A stretch of DNA of 64,000 bases from Phenylobacterium sp. Root1290. GTDB taxonomy: Bacteria; Pseudomonadota; Alphaproteobacteria; Caulobacterales; Caulobacteraceae. This document shows positions 15,705 through 23,786 of the stretch, piece after piece (the first letter of the stretch is position 1; every line of letters begins with the position of its first letter). A program made the translations under genes and the position numbers. The stretch is taken from NCBI RefSeq assembly GCF_001425305.1, contig NZ_LMEE01000001.1, forward strand, positions 384,646-448,645, written 5' to 3'. Under the pieces are notes generated by a model that saw only the letters and a program-made list of their open reading frames with translations, made no database searches and was not told the DNA's origin.

Positions 15705-16862
15705 TTGCACGGAACGGAGAGTTTTCCCGAAATCCGCGAGGCCGTGCGCAAACTCTGCGCCCAGTTCCCAGGCGAATACTGGCGTGCGCTGGATCGGGAT
15801 CGGACCTATCCAACACAGTTCGTGCAGGCGCTGACCGACGCGGGCTTTCTCTCCGTCCTTATCCCGGAAGCGTATGGTGGCTCGGGCCTCGGCCTCGCCG
15901 CGGCGACCGCCGTGCTGGAGGAAATCCACCGGTCCGGCTGCAACGGCGGTGCATGCCATGCCCAGATGTACACCATGGGCACGATCCTCAAGCACGGAAG
16001 TGAAGCCCAGAAGCAGGCGTATCTTCCAAAGATCGCCTCTGGCGAGCTGCGGCTGCAGGCGTTCGGGGTCACCGAGCCGACCGCAGGCACCGACACCACC
16101 CGCATCTCCACCTTCGCGCGGAGGGACGGCGACCACTATGTGATTACGGGGCAGAAGCTCTGGATCAGCCGGGCCGAGCACTCCGATCTCATGGTCCTGC
16201 TCTGCCGCACGACCGCTCGCGAAGACGCGACCAAGCCGTCGGACGGCATGAGCGTGCTGATTGTCGATCTGCGCGACGCCGTCGGGAACGGCCTGACGAT
16301 CCGACCTGTTCGGACCATGCTCAACCACGCCACGACGGAGCTGTTCTTCGACGGCCTGAGGGTTCCGGCGGAAAACCTGGTCGGCCAGGAGGGGAAGGGG
16401 TTCCGCTACATTCTCGACGGCATGAACGCCGAGCGCATCCTCATCGCCTCGGAGTGCATCGGCGATGGCCGGTTCTTCGTCGATCGCGCCAGCGGCTACG
16501 CGAAGGAGCGCGAGGTCTTCGGGCGGCCGATCGGCCAGAACCAGGGCGTGCAGTTCCCCATTGCGCGGGCGCACGTCCAGGTGACTGCTGCGTCCCTGAT
16601 GGTCGACAAGGCCGCAGCAATGTTCGATGCGGGCGAGCCCTGCGGGACAGAAGCCAACATGGCCAAGATGCTGGCCTCGGAGGCTTCCTGGTTTGCGGCC
16701 GATACGGCCATTCAGACGCACGGCGGCTTCGGCTTCGCCGAGGATTACGACATCGAGCGCAAGTTCCGCGAGACGCGGCTCTACCAGGTGGCGCCGATAT
16801 CCACGAACCTGATCCTCAGCCACGTGGGCACCCACGTGCTGGGCATGCCGAAATCGTTCTGA
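15705..16862 (+). CDS. acyl-CoA dehydrogenase
   Basis: The protein has 385 residues and starts at TTG 15705 behind GGAGGT. It is a flavin acyl-CoA dehydrogenase: PEAYGGSGLGLAAA near 50, the substrate/FAD motif FGVTEPTAGTDTTR near 120, GQKLWISRAEHSD near 150, and the C-terminal IQTHGGFGFAEDYDIER. It would introduce an alpha,beta double bond in an acyl-CoA and pass electrons to ETF. It is first of three close-packed genes with a family III CoA-transferase (9 bases on) and an enoyl-CoA hydratase, so it belongs to one catabolic operon. The substrate is unknown, but not necessarily a straight-chain fatty acid. Confidence 0.93.
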   Translation: MHGTESFPEIREAVRKLCAQFPGEYWRALDRDRTYPTQFVQALTDAGFLSVLIPEAYGGSGLGLAAATAVLEEIHRSGCNGGACHAQMYTMGTILKHGSEAQKQAYLPKIASGELRLQAFGVTEPTAGTDTTRISTFARRDGDHYVITGQKLWISRAEHSDLMVLLCRTTAREDATKPSDGMSVLIVDLRDAVGNGLTIRPVRTMLNHATTELFFDGLRVPAENLVGQEGKGFRYILDGMNAERILIASECIGDGRFFVDRASGYAKEREVFGRPIGQNQGVQFPIARAHVQVTAASLMVDKAAAMFDAGEPCGTEANMAKMLASEASWFAADTAIQTHGGFGFAEDYDIERKFRETRLYQVAPISTNLILSHVGTHVLGMPKSF

Positions 16863-16871
16863 GGGCCGCGG

Positions 16872-18092
16872 ATGTATGATCTTCTGAAGGGCCTGCGCGT
16901 TGTCGAAGGCTCGGCCTTCGTGGCGGGCCCGACCTGCGGCCTCTACTTGGCCCAGCTCGGCGCCGAGGTGATACGCTTCGACAATATCGGCGGCGGACCC
17001 GACTTTCGCCGTTGGCCGCTCAGCGATGGGGGCGACAGCCTCTATTGGGAGGGTCTGAACAAGGCCAAGAAGTCGATCGCCATCGATCTCTCGCGGCCCG
17101 AGGGACGTCAGCTTGCGGCTCGACTGGCAGCGGCTCCCGGCGACGAAGGCGGCGTCTTCGTCACCAACTTCCCGGTCGAGGGCTTCCTGTCGTACGAGAA
17201 GCTCAGCGCTTTGCGGCCCGATCTGATCTGCGCGCGCGTGATGGGCTGGGCCGACGGCGGGCCGGCCGTCGACTACACGGTCAATAGCGCGGTCGGCGTT
17301 CCGATGCTGAACGGGTTTCCGCAGGAGCCGCGTCCCGTGAACAACGTACTGCCTGCCTGGGACCTGCTGACCGGGGCCTATGCCGCCTTCGCCCTGGTGT
17401 CGGCGCTGCATGCGCGGCAGCGGGACGGCAAGGGCCGCGAGATCCGAATTCCGCTGTCCGACATCGCTGGCACGACGATGGCCAACCTCGGCTTCCTGGC
17501 CGAAAGCCTCGGCGGTCAGGACCGCCAAAGGATGGGTAATGACCTGTTCGGTGCATTCGGTCGCGACTTCGTGCTGCAGGGTGGTCAGCGGATCATGCTC
17601 GTGGCGATCACCCCCCGCCAGTGGAAGGGCCTTATCCAGGTTCTCGAGATCGAGGCCGAGGTTGCAGGGCTTGAGGCGCAACTCGGCCTGAGCTTCGCTG
17701 CCGACGAAGGCCTTCGGTTCGACTACCGCGACAAGCTGTTCCCAATTTTCGAAGCGGCGTTTGCGCGCAAGACGCTGGCGGAGCTGAAGCCATCCTTCGA
17801 CAAGGAGGGCGTCTGCTGGGGACCGTACCAACCCATGAGCGCCGCCGCGGAGGACCCGCGGCTGATCAAGGGCAACCCCGTGTTCGCGCAGGTGTCCCAT
17901 CCTAGCGGCCGCACCTACCCGACAGCGGGCTTCGCCGGGACGATTCCCCAGGACGAGCGCCGGGCTGCTCCGTCAGCTGCGCGGCTGGGGCAACATACCG
18001 ACGAGGTCCTGGCCGATGTACTCGGCCTCTCGGAGGGCGAGATCGCCCGATTGCATGACGCCGGCGTCGTCGCCGGTCCGGAGGGACAATGA
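16872..18092 (+). CDS. family III CoA-transferase, 2-methylfumaryl-CoA isomerase (Mct)-like
   Basis: The 406-residue length is normal for CaiB/BaiF enzymes. It begins MYDLLKGLRVVEGSAFVAGP, and the probable catalytic aspartate is D164 in PAWDLLTGAYA, where family III enzymes form an aspartyl-CoA thioester. From memory, the VVEGSAFVA, LAQLGAEVIRFD, NYxVN-like TVN and LFGAFGRDF segments resemble the Mct group, which moves CoA between the two carboxyls of mesaconate. This subfamily assignment needs an alignment. The gene lies between an acyl-CoA dehydrogenase and an enoyl-CoA hydratase, the latter overlapping by four bases. Confidence 0.85.
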   Translation: MYDLLKGLRVVEGSAFVAGPTCGLYLAQLGAEVIRFDNIGGGPDFRRWPLSDGGDSLYWEGLNKAKKSIAIDLSRPEGRQLAARLAAAPGDEGGVFVTNFPVEGFLSYEKLSALRPDLICARVMGWADGGPAVDYTVNSAVGVPMLNGFPQEPRPVNNVLPAWDLLTGAYAAFALVSALHARQRDGKGREIRIPLSDIAGTTMANLGFLAESLGGQDRQRMGNDLFGAFGRDFVLQGGQRIMLVAITPRQWKGLIQVLEIEAEVAGLEAQLGLSFAADEGLRFDYRDKLFPIFEAAFARKTLAELKPSFDKEGVCWGPYQPMSAAAEDPRLIKGNPVFAQVSHPSGRTYPTAGFAGTIPQDERRAAPSAARLGQHTDEVLADVLGLSEGEIARLHDAGVVAGPEGQ

Positions 18093-18868
18093 GCAAGGTC
18101 GTCCAGGTCAGTGAGCCGTCGCCTGGCGTCAAGGTCGTCACCCTTGACCGTCCTGACGCCGCCAACGCGCTGAACACCGCGATGGGGGAGGAACTGCTGG
18201 CGCTTTGGGGCGAGCTGTCCAAGGACGGCTCTGTGAGGGTCGCGGTGCTGACCGGGGCAGGGCGGTTCTTCTGCGCCGGCGCCGACCTGAAGGAGCGCGA
18301 CGGCATGAGTGACCGTGCATGGTCGGACCAGCATGTCATGTTCGAAGCCATGATCCGCGCGCAGTTGTCGTGCCCGTTCCCGGTCATCGCGGCGGTCAAC
18401 GGCGCGGCGATGGGCGGCGGGTGTGAAATGGCGCTGGCCTGCGACTTCGCCTGGGCATCTCAGACCGCCCGGTTGGGGCTGCCGGAGGTTGGGCTGGGGA
18501 TCATCCCGGGGCTTGGCGGGACGCAGTACATCGTCCGCGCCGCTGGTGAGCGACGGGCTTCCGAACTGCTGATGTCTGGGCTGCCGATCGACGCTGGGCA
18601 AGCGCTGGAATTCGGCCTCGTCAACCGCATCACCCCGCCCGATGAGCTGATCCCGCAAGTGCTGGAGCGGGCTCGCGTGATCGCGGGCAAGGCGCCGCTG
18701 TCGGTAAGGGCGCTGAAAAAGGTAGTCCGCGGCGGCGCCGCGCTGCCGCTCGACAAGGCGATGGCGCTGGAACTGGTCGAGTACAATCGCCTGTTCAAGA
18801 CGAAGGATCGTCGCGAAGGCGTCGCCGCGTTCAATCAAAAGCGGACGGCGGTGTTCAAGGGGGAGTAG
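18089..18868 (+). CDS. enoyl-CoA hydratase/isomerase
   Basis: At 259 residues this is a typical crotonase. The oxyanion-hole segments are GAGRFFCAGADLKE near 65 and NGAAMGGGCEMALACDFAWA near 110, with LPEVGLGIIPGLGGTQ near 135. The catalytic acid position of true hydratases is plausible in these segments. The ATG overlaps the CoA-transferase stop (ATGA), so the three-gene operon is translationally coupled. It likely hydrates or isomerises the unsaturated CoA ester made by the first enzyme. The stop codon sits in the loop of a perfect hairpin. Confidence 0.93.
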   Translation: MSKVVQVSEPSPGVKVVTLDRPDAANALNTAMGEELLALWGELSKDGSVRVAVLTGAGRFFCAGADLKERDGMSDRAWSDQHVMFEAMIRAQLSCPFPVIAAVNGAAMGGGCEMALACDFAWASQTARLGLPEVGLGIIPGLGGTQYIVRAAGERRASELLMSGLPIDAGQALEFGLVNRITPPDELIPQVLERARVIAGKAPLSVRALKKVVRGGAALPLDKAMALELVEYNRLFKTKDRREGVAAFNQKRTAVFKGE

Positions 18869-18880
18869 CTCCCCCTTGAA
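18854..18880. terminator. perfect 12-base-pair hairpin with the stop codon in its loop
   Basis: TTCAAGGGGGAG at 18854-18865 and CTCCCCCTTGAA at 18869-18880 are exact complements around a 3-base loop that is the TAG stop of the hydratase gene. It lies between the convergent catabolic operon and purM, so it can end transcription from both sides, although T-runs are short. Confidence 0.65.
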
Positions 18881-18888
18881 GCAGCCAT

Positions 18889-19914
18889 CTAGGCGGCGGC
18901 GAGTTCGCCGCAGACGAACGCGTCTTCGCCCGCGTGCAGCAGGCCGTCGAGCACGTCCGGCAGGTCATGCGGATCGACGATCAGGATCAGGCCGACGCCG
19001 CAGTTGAACGTGCGGCGCATCTCGTGCTCGGCGACGCCCCCGACTTCCGACAGCCATTGGAAGACGGGCGGCATGGTCCAGGCGTCCCAGTCGAACTTCG
19101 GAACCAGGCCTTCGGCGATCGCGCGGGGGGGGTTCTCGATCAGACCGCCGCCGGTGATGTGAGCGCATCCCTTGATGCGGCCCTCCTTGATCTGGGGCAG
19201 CACGCTCTTGATGTAGATCTTGGTCGGCGCCATCAGCGCCTGCGCCAGGGTCTTGCCGTCTTCGAACGGGGCCGGCGCGTCCCAGGCCAGACCTGAGCGC
19301 TCGACGACGCGACGCACCAGTGAGTAGCCGTTGGAGTGCGGACCTGACGACCCAAGGCCGATCAGGATGTCACCCGGCTTTTGGGCGTCGAGTTTGGGCA
19401 GAACGCCGCCGCGATCGACCGCGCCCACGCAGAAGCCGGCCAGGTCATAGTCGCCTTCCGAGTACATGCCCGGCATTTCGGCGGTCTCGCCCCCAACCAG
19501 GGCGGCGCCTGCCTGGGTGCAGCCTTCGGCGATCCCGGCCACGACGCGGGCGGCAGCGTCGACGTCCAGCTTGCCGGTCGCGAAGTAGTCCAGGAACATC
19601 AGCGGCTCGGCGCCCTGGGCCAGCAGGTCGTTGACGCACATGGCCACCAGGTCGATGCCGACCGTGTCGTGTTGGTCCGTATCGATAGCGATTTTCAGCT
19701 TCGTGCCGACGCCGTCGGTGGTCGTGACGAGCAGCGGATCTTCGTAGCCGGCGGCCTTCAGATCGAACAGCGCACCGAAGCCGCCGAGCGCCGCATCGGC
19801 GCCGGGACGACGCGTCGCCTTGGCCAGAGGCTTGATACGCTCTATCAGGGCGTTTCCGGCATCGATATCGACGCCGGCCTGGGCGTAGGTGAGGCCATTG
19901 GGCCGGTCTGTCAT
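18889..19914 (-). CDS. purM: phosphoribosylformylglycinamidine cyclo-ligase
   Basis: The 341-residue length is normal for PurM (AIR synthetase). Markers are [15 protein letters not shown] at the start, [20 protein letters not shown] near 65, [10 protein letters not shown] near 140, [13 protein letters not shown] near 185 and [14 protein letters not shown] near 250. It closes the imidazole ring in purine synthesis using ATP. The frequent neighbour purN is not present here. The gene is divergent from rnd with a 93-base spacer and ends against the hydratase hairpin. Confidence 0.97.
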   Translation of the reverse strand: MTDRPNGLTYAQAGVDIDAGNALIERIKPLAKATRRPGADAALGGFGALFDLKAAGYEDPLLVTTTDGVGTKLKIAIDTDQHDTVGIDLVAMCVNDLLAQGAEPLMFLDYFATGKLDVDAAARVVAGIAEGCTQAGAALVGGETAEMPGMYSEGDYDLAGFCVGAVDRGGVLPKLDAQKPGDILIGLGSSGPHSNGYSLVRRVVERSGLAWDAPAPFEDGKTLAQALMAPTKIYIKSVLPQIKEGRIKGCAHITGGGLIENPPRAIAEGLVPKFDWDAWTMPPVFQWLSEVGGVAEHEMRRTFNCGVGLILIVDPHDLPDVLDGLLHAGEDAFVCGELAAA

Positions 19915-20007
19915 GTGACGCCTTTAGGGACTAGGACGATTAGAAACTGGCCGCTGCGCGCATCGGGCGCTTGCAGACTCGGCCCTGCGCGAGCGTATAG
20001 CTACTTG

Positions 20008-21195
20008 ATGACGCCGATTACAACTACCGCCGAACTGCAGGCGTTCTGCGACAAGATCAAAGACCAGCCTTTCGTCGCCGTGGACACCGAGTTCATGCGC
20101 GAAACGACCTACTGGCCGAAGCTGTGCCTTATCCAGGCCGCGGCCCCGAATGCGGAGGCGGTGATCGACCCGCTCGCCGACGGGATCGACCTGGAGCCGT
20201 TCCTGGTGATCCTTCGCGATCCCAAGATCGAAAAGGTGTTCCACGCAGCCCGCCAGGATGTTGAAATCTTCAACAACCTCAATGCGATGCCGACGCCGCT
20301 ATTCGACACCCAGATCGCCGGAATGGCCGCTGGGTTCGGGGAGCAGATCGCCTACGACGCCCTGGTCCGCCAGATGCTCAAGGTGGAGATCGACAAGTCC
20401 TCGCGCTTCACGGACTGGGCGCGCCGGCCGCTGACCGACGCCCAGTTGGTCTACGCCCTGGGCGATGTGACGCACCTCGCCCAGCTCTTCCCGATGCTGC
20501 GCGCGCGGCTGGAAAAGGAAGGTCGCCTGGCCTGGGTCGTCGATGAGATGCAGGGCCTGACCGATCCGGCCATGTACGACGTGAGCCCGGAAAACGCCTG
20601 GAAGCGCCTGCGGCCGCGTCGGCACACTGCGAAATATCTGGCGGTGTTCAAGGCCGTGGCGGCGTGGCGCGAGCGCACCGCTCAGCAGCGCGACCAGCCG
20701 CGAGGTCGAATCCTCAAGGACGACGCCATCGACGAGATCGCCACCCAGGCGCCGACGGATGCTGACGGTCTCGACCGGCTGCGTTCGGTGCCCAAGGGCT
20801 TCTCGGGCTCGCGGTTCGGCCCCGATCTTCTGGCCGCCGTCCGCGAGGCGCTGAAGGACCCTGAGGCCTACGCCCCGGTCGTCGAGAAGGCAAAGCACCA
20901 GCCGTCGCCGGCCGCCGGCGCGGTTGTCGAACTGCTCAAGGTGCTGCTGAAGGCGCGCTCGGAAGACGCGGGCGTAGCGTCGAAACTGATCGCCACGGTC
21001 TCTGACCTCGAGCAGATCGCCAACGACGACAACGCCAAGACCCAGGCGCTGACCGGCTGGCGCCGCGAGGCGTTCGGCGAGGACGCCCTGCGTCTGAAGC
21101 GCGGCGAGCTGGCTCTTGTCCTGGACGGCACCCGCGTGCGGGTCGTCGAGGTTCGTCGGGCGCCCAAGACGAAGGCCACCGAAGCGGCGGAGTGA
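20008..21195 (+). CDS. rnd: ribonuclease D
   Basis: I use the ATG at 20008 (395 residues). A much longer upstream frame overlaps purM on the other strand and is not coding. DEDDy exonuclease motifs are visible: VDTEFMRE near 25, FHAARQDVEIFNNL near 80 and YALGDVTHL near 150. An HRDC domain follows around 205-285. The enzyme trims 3' ends of tRNA precursors and other structured RNAs. It is monocistronic, and its TGA stop lies in the loop of a hairpin shared with the convergent MFS gene. Confidence 0.95.
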   Translation: MTPITTTAELQAFCDKIKDQPFVAVDTEFMRETTYWPKLCLIQAAAPNAEAVIDPLADGIDLEPFLVILRDPKIEKVFHAARQDVEIFNNLNAMPTPLFDTQIAGMAAGFGEQIAYDALVRQMLKVEIDKSSRFTDWARRPLTDAQLVYALGDVTHLAQLFPMLRARLEKEGRLAWVVDEMQGLTDPAMYDVSPENAWKRLRPRRHTAKYLAVFKAVAAWRERTAQQRDQPRGRILKDDAIDEIATQAPTDADGLDRLRSVPKGFSGSRFGPDLLAAVREALKDPEAYAPVVEKAKHQPSPAAGAVVELLKVLLKARSEDAGVASKLIATVSDLEQIANDDNAKTQALTGWRREAFGEDALRLKRGELALVLDGTRVRVVEVRRAPKTKATEAAE

Positions 21196-21204
21196 TCTCC
21201 GCCG
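21185..21204. terminator. hairpin between convergent rnd and MFS genes
   Basis: CGGCGGAG at 21185-21192 pairs exactly with CTCCGCCG at 21197-21204 around a TGAT loop that contains the rnd stop codon. Position and symmetry suggest a shared transcription end. Confidence 0.55.
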
Positions 21205-21216
21205 TCGGCTGGCCGG

Positions 21217-22389
21217 TCAGGCGATCGCCTCTCGGGCCGCCAGCCTCTGGCTGAACATGGCGGTGAGCAGGGCCGCTGCGGGCATCATCGCTCCGATCCA
21301 CGTCACCGCGGCCAGGCCAGGCCCGTGGTCGATTACGGCGCCGCCGAGCCAGGCGCCGACCGCGTTGCCAAGATTGAACGCCGCGATGTTCAGGCTGGAG
21401 GCGAGGGTCTGGCCTGCTCCGCCCGCAGCCTCCATCACCCGCAGCTGCAGCGGTGCGACGGTGGCGAACGCCGCCGCGCCCAGCAGTCCCGTAAAGACCA
21501 CCGCGGCGACCTTGCTCTCCAAGGCGAACGTCATGGCCAGCATGACCACGGTGAGGGCGATCAGCGTGCCGAATAGCGCCGGCGTGAGCGCCCGGTCCGC
21601 CGCCTTGCCGCCGAGGAAATTCCCCGCCACCAGCCCGCCCCCGAACACCAGCAGGATCGGCGAGATCGCCGCGATCGGAAAGCCGGTGACCTCTGTCAGG
21701 ATGGGCTGGATGTAGGTGAAGACGGCGAAGACCCCGCCAAAGCCGAGCACGGTCATCAGCAGGCCCAGCAGCACCTGCGGCCGGCGCAGCACCGCCAGTT
21801 CCTCCGACAAGGCGCCGGCCTCGACCGGTTGCTGGGCGCGCGGCACAAAGGCGGTCAACACCGCAGCGGCGAAGACGCCGATCGCCGTGACGGCCCAGAA
21901 CGTCGACCGCCAGCCGAAGCTGTCGCCGAGCCACGCGCCGAACGGCACGCCGACCAAAGTCGCGGCGGTCAGGCCAGTGAACATCAGCGCGATCGCCGAG
22001 GCCCGCTTGTCCGGCGCCACGAGGCCCGCGGCCACGACTGAGCCGACCCCGAAGAATGTGCCATGCGCCAGCGCGGTGACCACTCGGGCGGCCATCAGCG
22101 TTTCATAGGTGGGCGCAACCGCGCAGGCGAGGTTGCCAAGCGTGAAGATGACCATAAGCGCGATTAGCGTCGTCTTTCGCGGCAACTTGCGCGTGGCGAT
22201 CGTGAGCAGCGGCGCGCCCGCGAAAACGCCCAGCGCATAGCCGGTGATCAGCAGTCCGGCGGCGGAAATCGAAACGCCGAGGTCGCCTGACACCTGCAGC
22301 AGCAGGCCCATGATGACGAACTCGGTGACGCCGATGCCAAAGGCGCCGGCGGTGAGGGCGTAGAGGGCGATAGGCACGGCGTTCTCCAA
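21217..22389 (-). CDS. MFS drug/sugar efflux transporter (DHA1, AraJ/YdhP-like)
   Basis: This 390-residue protein has about twelve hydrophobic helices. The N-terminal half has ALTAGAFGIGVTEFVIMGLL and the DHA1 loop RKLPRKTTL. AARVVTALAHGTFFGVGS is a typical fourth-to-fifth helix sequence of the AraJ/YdhP/PbuE group. It would export small organic compounds by proton antiport across the inner membrane. It is divergent from a LysR-type gene 81 bases away, which probably controls it in response to the substrate. Confidence 0.88.
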   Translation of the reverse strand: MENAVPIALYALTAGAFGIGVTEFVIMGLLLQVSGDLGVSISAAGLLITGYALGVFAGAPLLTIATRKLPRKTTLIALMVIFTLGNLACAVAPTYETLMAARVVTALAHGTFFGVGSVVAAGLVAPDKRASAIALMFTGLTAATLVGVPFGAWLGDSFGWRSTFWAVTAIGVFAAAVLTAFVPRAQQPVEAGALSEELAVLRRPQVLLGLLMTVLGFGGVFAVFTYIQPILTEVTGFPIAAISPILLVFGGGLVAGNFLGGKAADRALTPALFGTLIALTVVMLAMTFALESKVAAVVFTGLLGAAAFATVAPLQLRVMEAAGGAGQTLASSLNIAAFNLGNAVGAWLGGAVIDHGPGLAAVTWIGAMMPAAALLTAMFSQRLAAREAIA

Positions 22390-22404
22390 ACAGCGACCTG
22401 CGCT

Positions 22405-22443
22405 AGATGGAAGTTTTCCGGGGTGTGAAGTAGATTGCCATCT
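22405..22443. promoter_or_regulatory. candidate LysR operator between MFS and lysR genes
   Basis: AGATGG at 22405-22410 and CCATCT at 22438-22443 are inverted copies 27 bases apart in the short divergent spacer. Auto-regulating LysR proteins usually bind such dyads between themselves and their target. Short arms make chance occurrence possible. Confidence 0.3.
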
Positions 22444-22470
22444 GGAACATCAGTTGTGAGTTCAGATCAT

Positions 22471-23388
22471 ATGTCGCGCGCGGAGATCAATCGTTCGACC
22501 GAGATGGAGGTCTTCGTCCGTGTGGTGCAGACCGGCGGGCTCTCGGCGGCGGCCCGCGCTCTGAAGCTGACGCCGTCGGCTATCAGCAAACTGATGACGC
22601 GCCTGGAGACCCGGTTGGGCGCGCGTCTCCTCAATCGCTCGACCCGCAGGCTGCAACTGACTCCGGAGGGCGAGGCGTTCTTCGCCCGCAGCGTCGAGGT
22701 GCTCGCCGACATCGAAGAGGCGGAGCGTGAAGTCCTGTCGGGCGCCGCGCCTCGCGGCCGGGTGCGGGTCAACAGCGTCGTCGATCTGGGCCGGCAGTTC
22801 GTGCTGCCTCTCGTGCCTGCTTTCCTGGAGCAGCACCCTGAGGTGACGCTGGACATCGTCCTGACCGATCAGGTGGTCGATCTGCTTGAGGAGCGCGCCG
22901 ACGTCGCGATCCGCATGGGCGCTCTGCGGTCCTCCAATCTGACCGCCCGCAAGCTGGGGGCGAGCCGCGCCGTCGTGGTCGCTTCACCGGACTATCTGGC
23001 TCGGCGGGGCACGCCGGTCCGGCTGGAAGACCTGCCGAGCCACCACCAGATGGACTTCACCTTCATGCGCAGTGTGCGGAACTGGCCGTTCCGACGGGCC
23101 GACGGTGAGGTCGTCTATCTGCCAGGGGCGGGCGGCGTACAGGTCGGCGACGGCGCCAGCCTTCGACGGTTGGCGCTGGAGGGGGCGGGACTGGCTCGTA
23201 TGAGCGTGTTCGCCGCGGCCGAGGATATTCGGGCCGGACGGCTCGTCCCGGTGCTGGAAGACTTCAATCCCGGCGACATTCTGGAGGCCCACGCGGTCTT
23301 TCTGGGGCAGGGCGGGCGTCTGCCGGCGCGTGTCCGCGCGTTCATCGACTTCCTCGCGGCGCATATCCGACTGCCGACGCTGCCCTGA
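22471..23388 (+). CDS. LysR-family transcriptional regulator
   Basis: I start at ATG 22471 (305 residues). A TTG at 22435 would add 12 residues, and an ATG at 22504 would remove 11. The N-terminal winged helix is clear: FVRVVQTGGLSAAARALKLTPSAISK, then RLGARLLNRSTR. The C-terminal co-inducer domain follows from about 95. The order divergent to an efflux transporter suggests local control of that gene. The group resembles DsdC/YafC-like regulators with a short spacer from their target. Confidence 0.92.
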   Translation: MSRAEINRSTEMEVFVRVVQTGGLSAAARALKLTPSAISKLMTRLETRLGARLLNRSTRRLQLTPEGEAFFARSVEVLADIEEAEREVLSGAAPRGRVRVNSVVDLGRQFVLPLVPAFLEQHPEVTLDIVLTDQVVDLLEERADVAIRMGALRSSNLTARKLGASRAVVVASPDYLARRGTPVRLEDLPSHHQMDFTFMRSVRNWPFRRADGEVVYLPGAGGVQVGDGASLRRLALEGAGLARMSVFAAAEDIRAGRLVPVLEDFNPGDILEAHAVFLGQGGRLPARVRAFIDFLAAHIRLPTLP

Positions 23389-23786
23389 TCGGCGAAGCTG
23401 TGGATAACTTCAGGGCCTTGGCCCGCCTCGGCTATCGGCGTTCGTCGACAGCCTTGCGCACCGGTTTTCCACCGAACGCGGATATTTATTCGAATGGCCG
23501 CGCTTGCATGGGCGATCCATCGGCGCGAGGCTCAACTTGTCGAAAGGAAACGCGGCGCAGCGAACCGGGAGACCGGGACGAGAAGCGAGCGGAAGGCTCC
23601 AAGAGACGCCGCAGAGGGGCGACCCAAAGCAGCAGATCAGAAGGGTCACGACGACAGACACGGCCGACCAGAGAAATCTCGCCCGCCATGTAGGTCGAAG
23701 ACCTCAAGACCTTCAGGCCCTCGGGTCTGGAATGAGGAGGCGACGCCGTGGGCAACCACAGCGCCGCCTTCTTGCTGTTTGGCCGC
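23389..23786. other. 398-base stretch without an assignable gene
   Basis: Between the LysR gene and the convergent serine hydrolase lies a stretch whose + strand is unusually purine-rich from about 23540 to 23690. Frames are open on both strands, but none has a ribosome site, family match or coherent codon bias. A hairpin-like element is visible at 23702-23738, where CCTCA pairs with TGAGG and GACC with GGTC. A structured small RNA or a decayed gene are both possible; I cannot decide between them. Confidence 0.4.

Noticed and set aside
15606-17900. 764-residue open frame antisense to the acyl-CoA operon
   Set aside because: It overlaps two well-supported genes on the other strand and has no recognisable domain.
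19381-20007. Long N-terminal extension of rnd
   Set aside because: The extension lies antisense in purM and has no RNase D sequence; the family start is at 20008.
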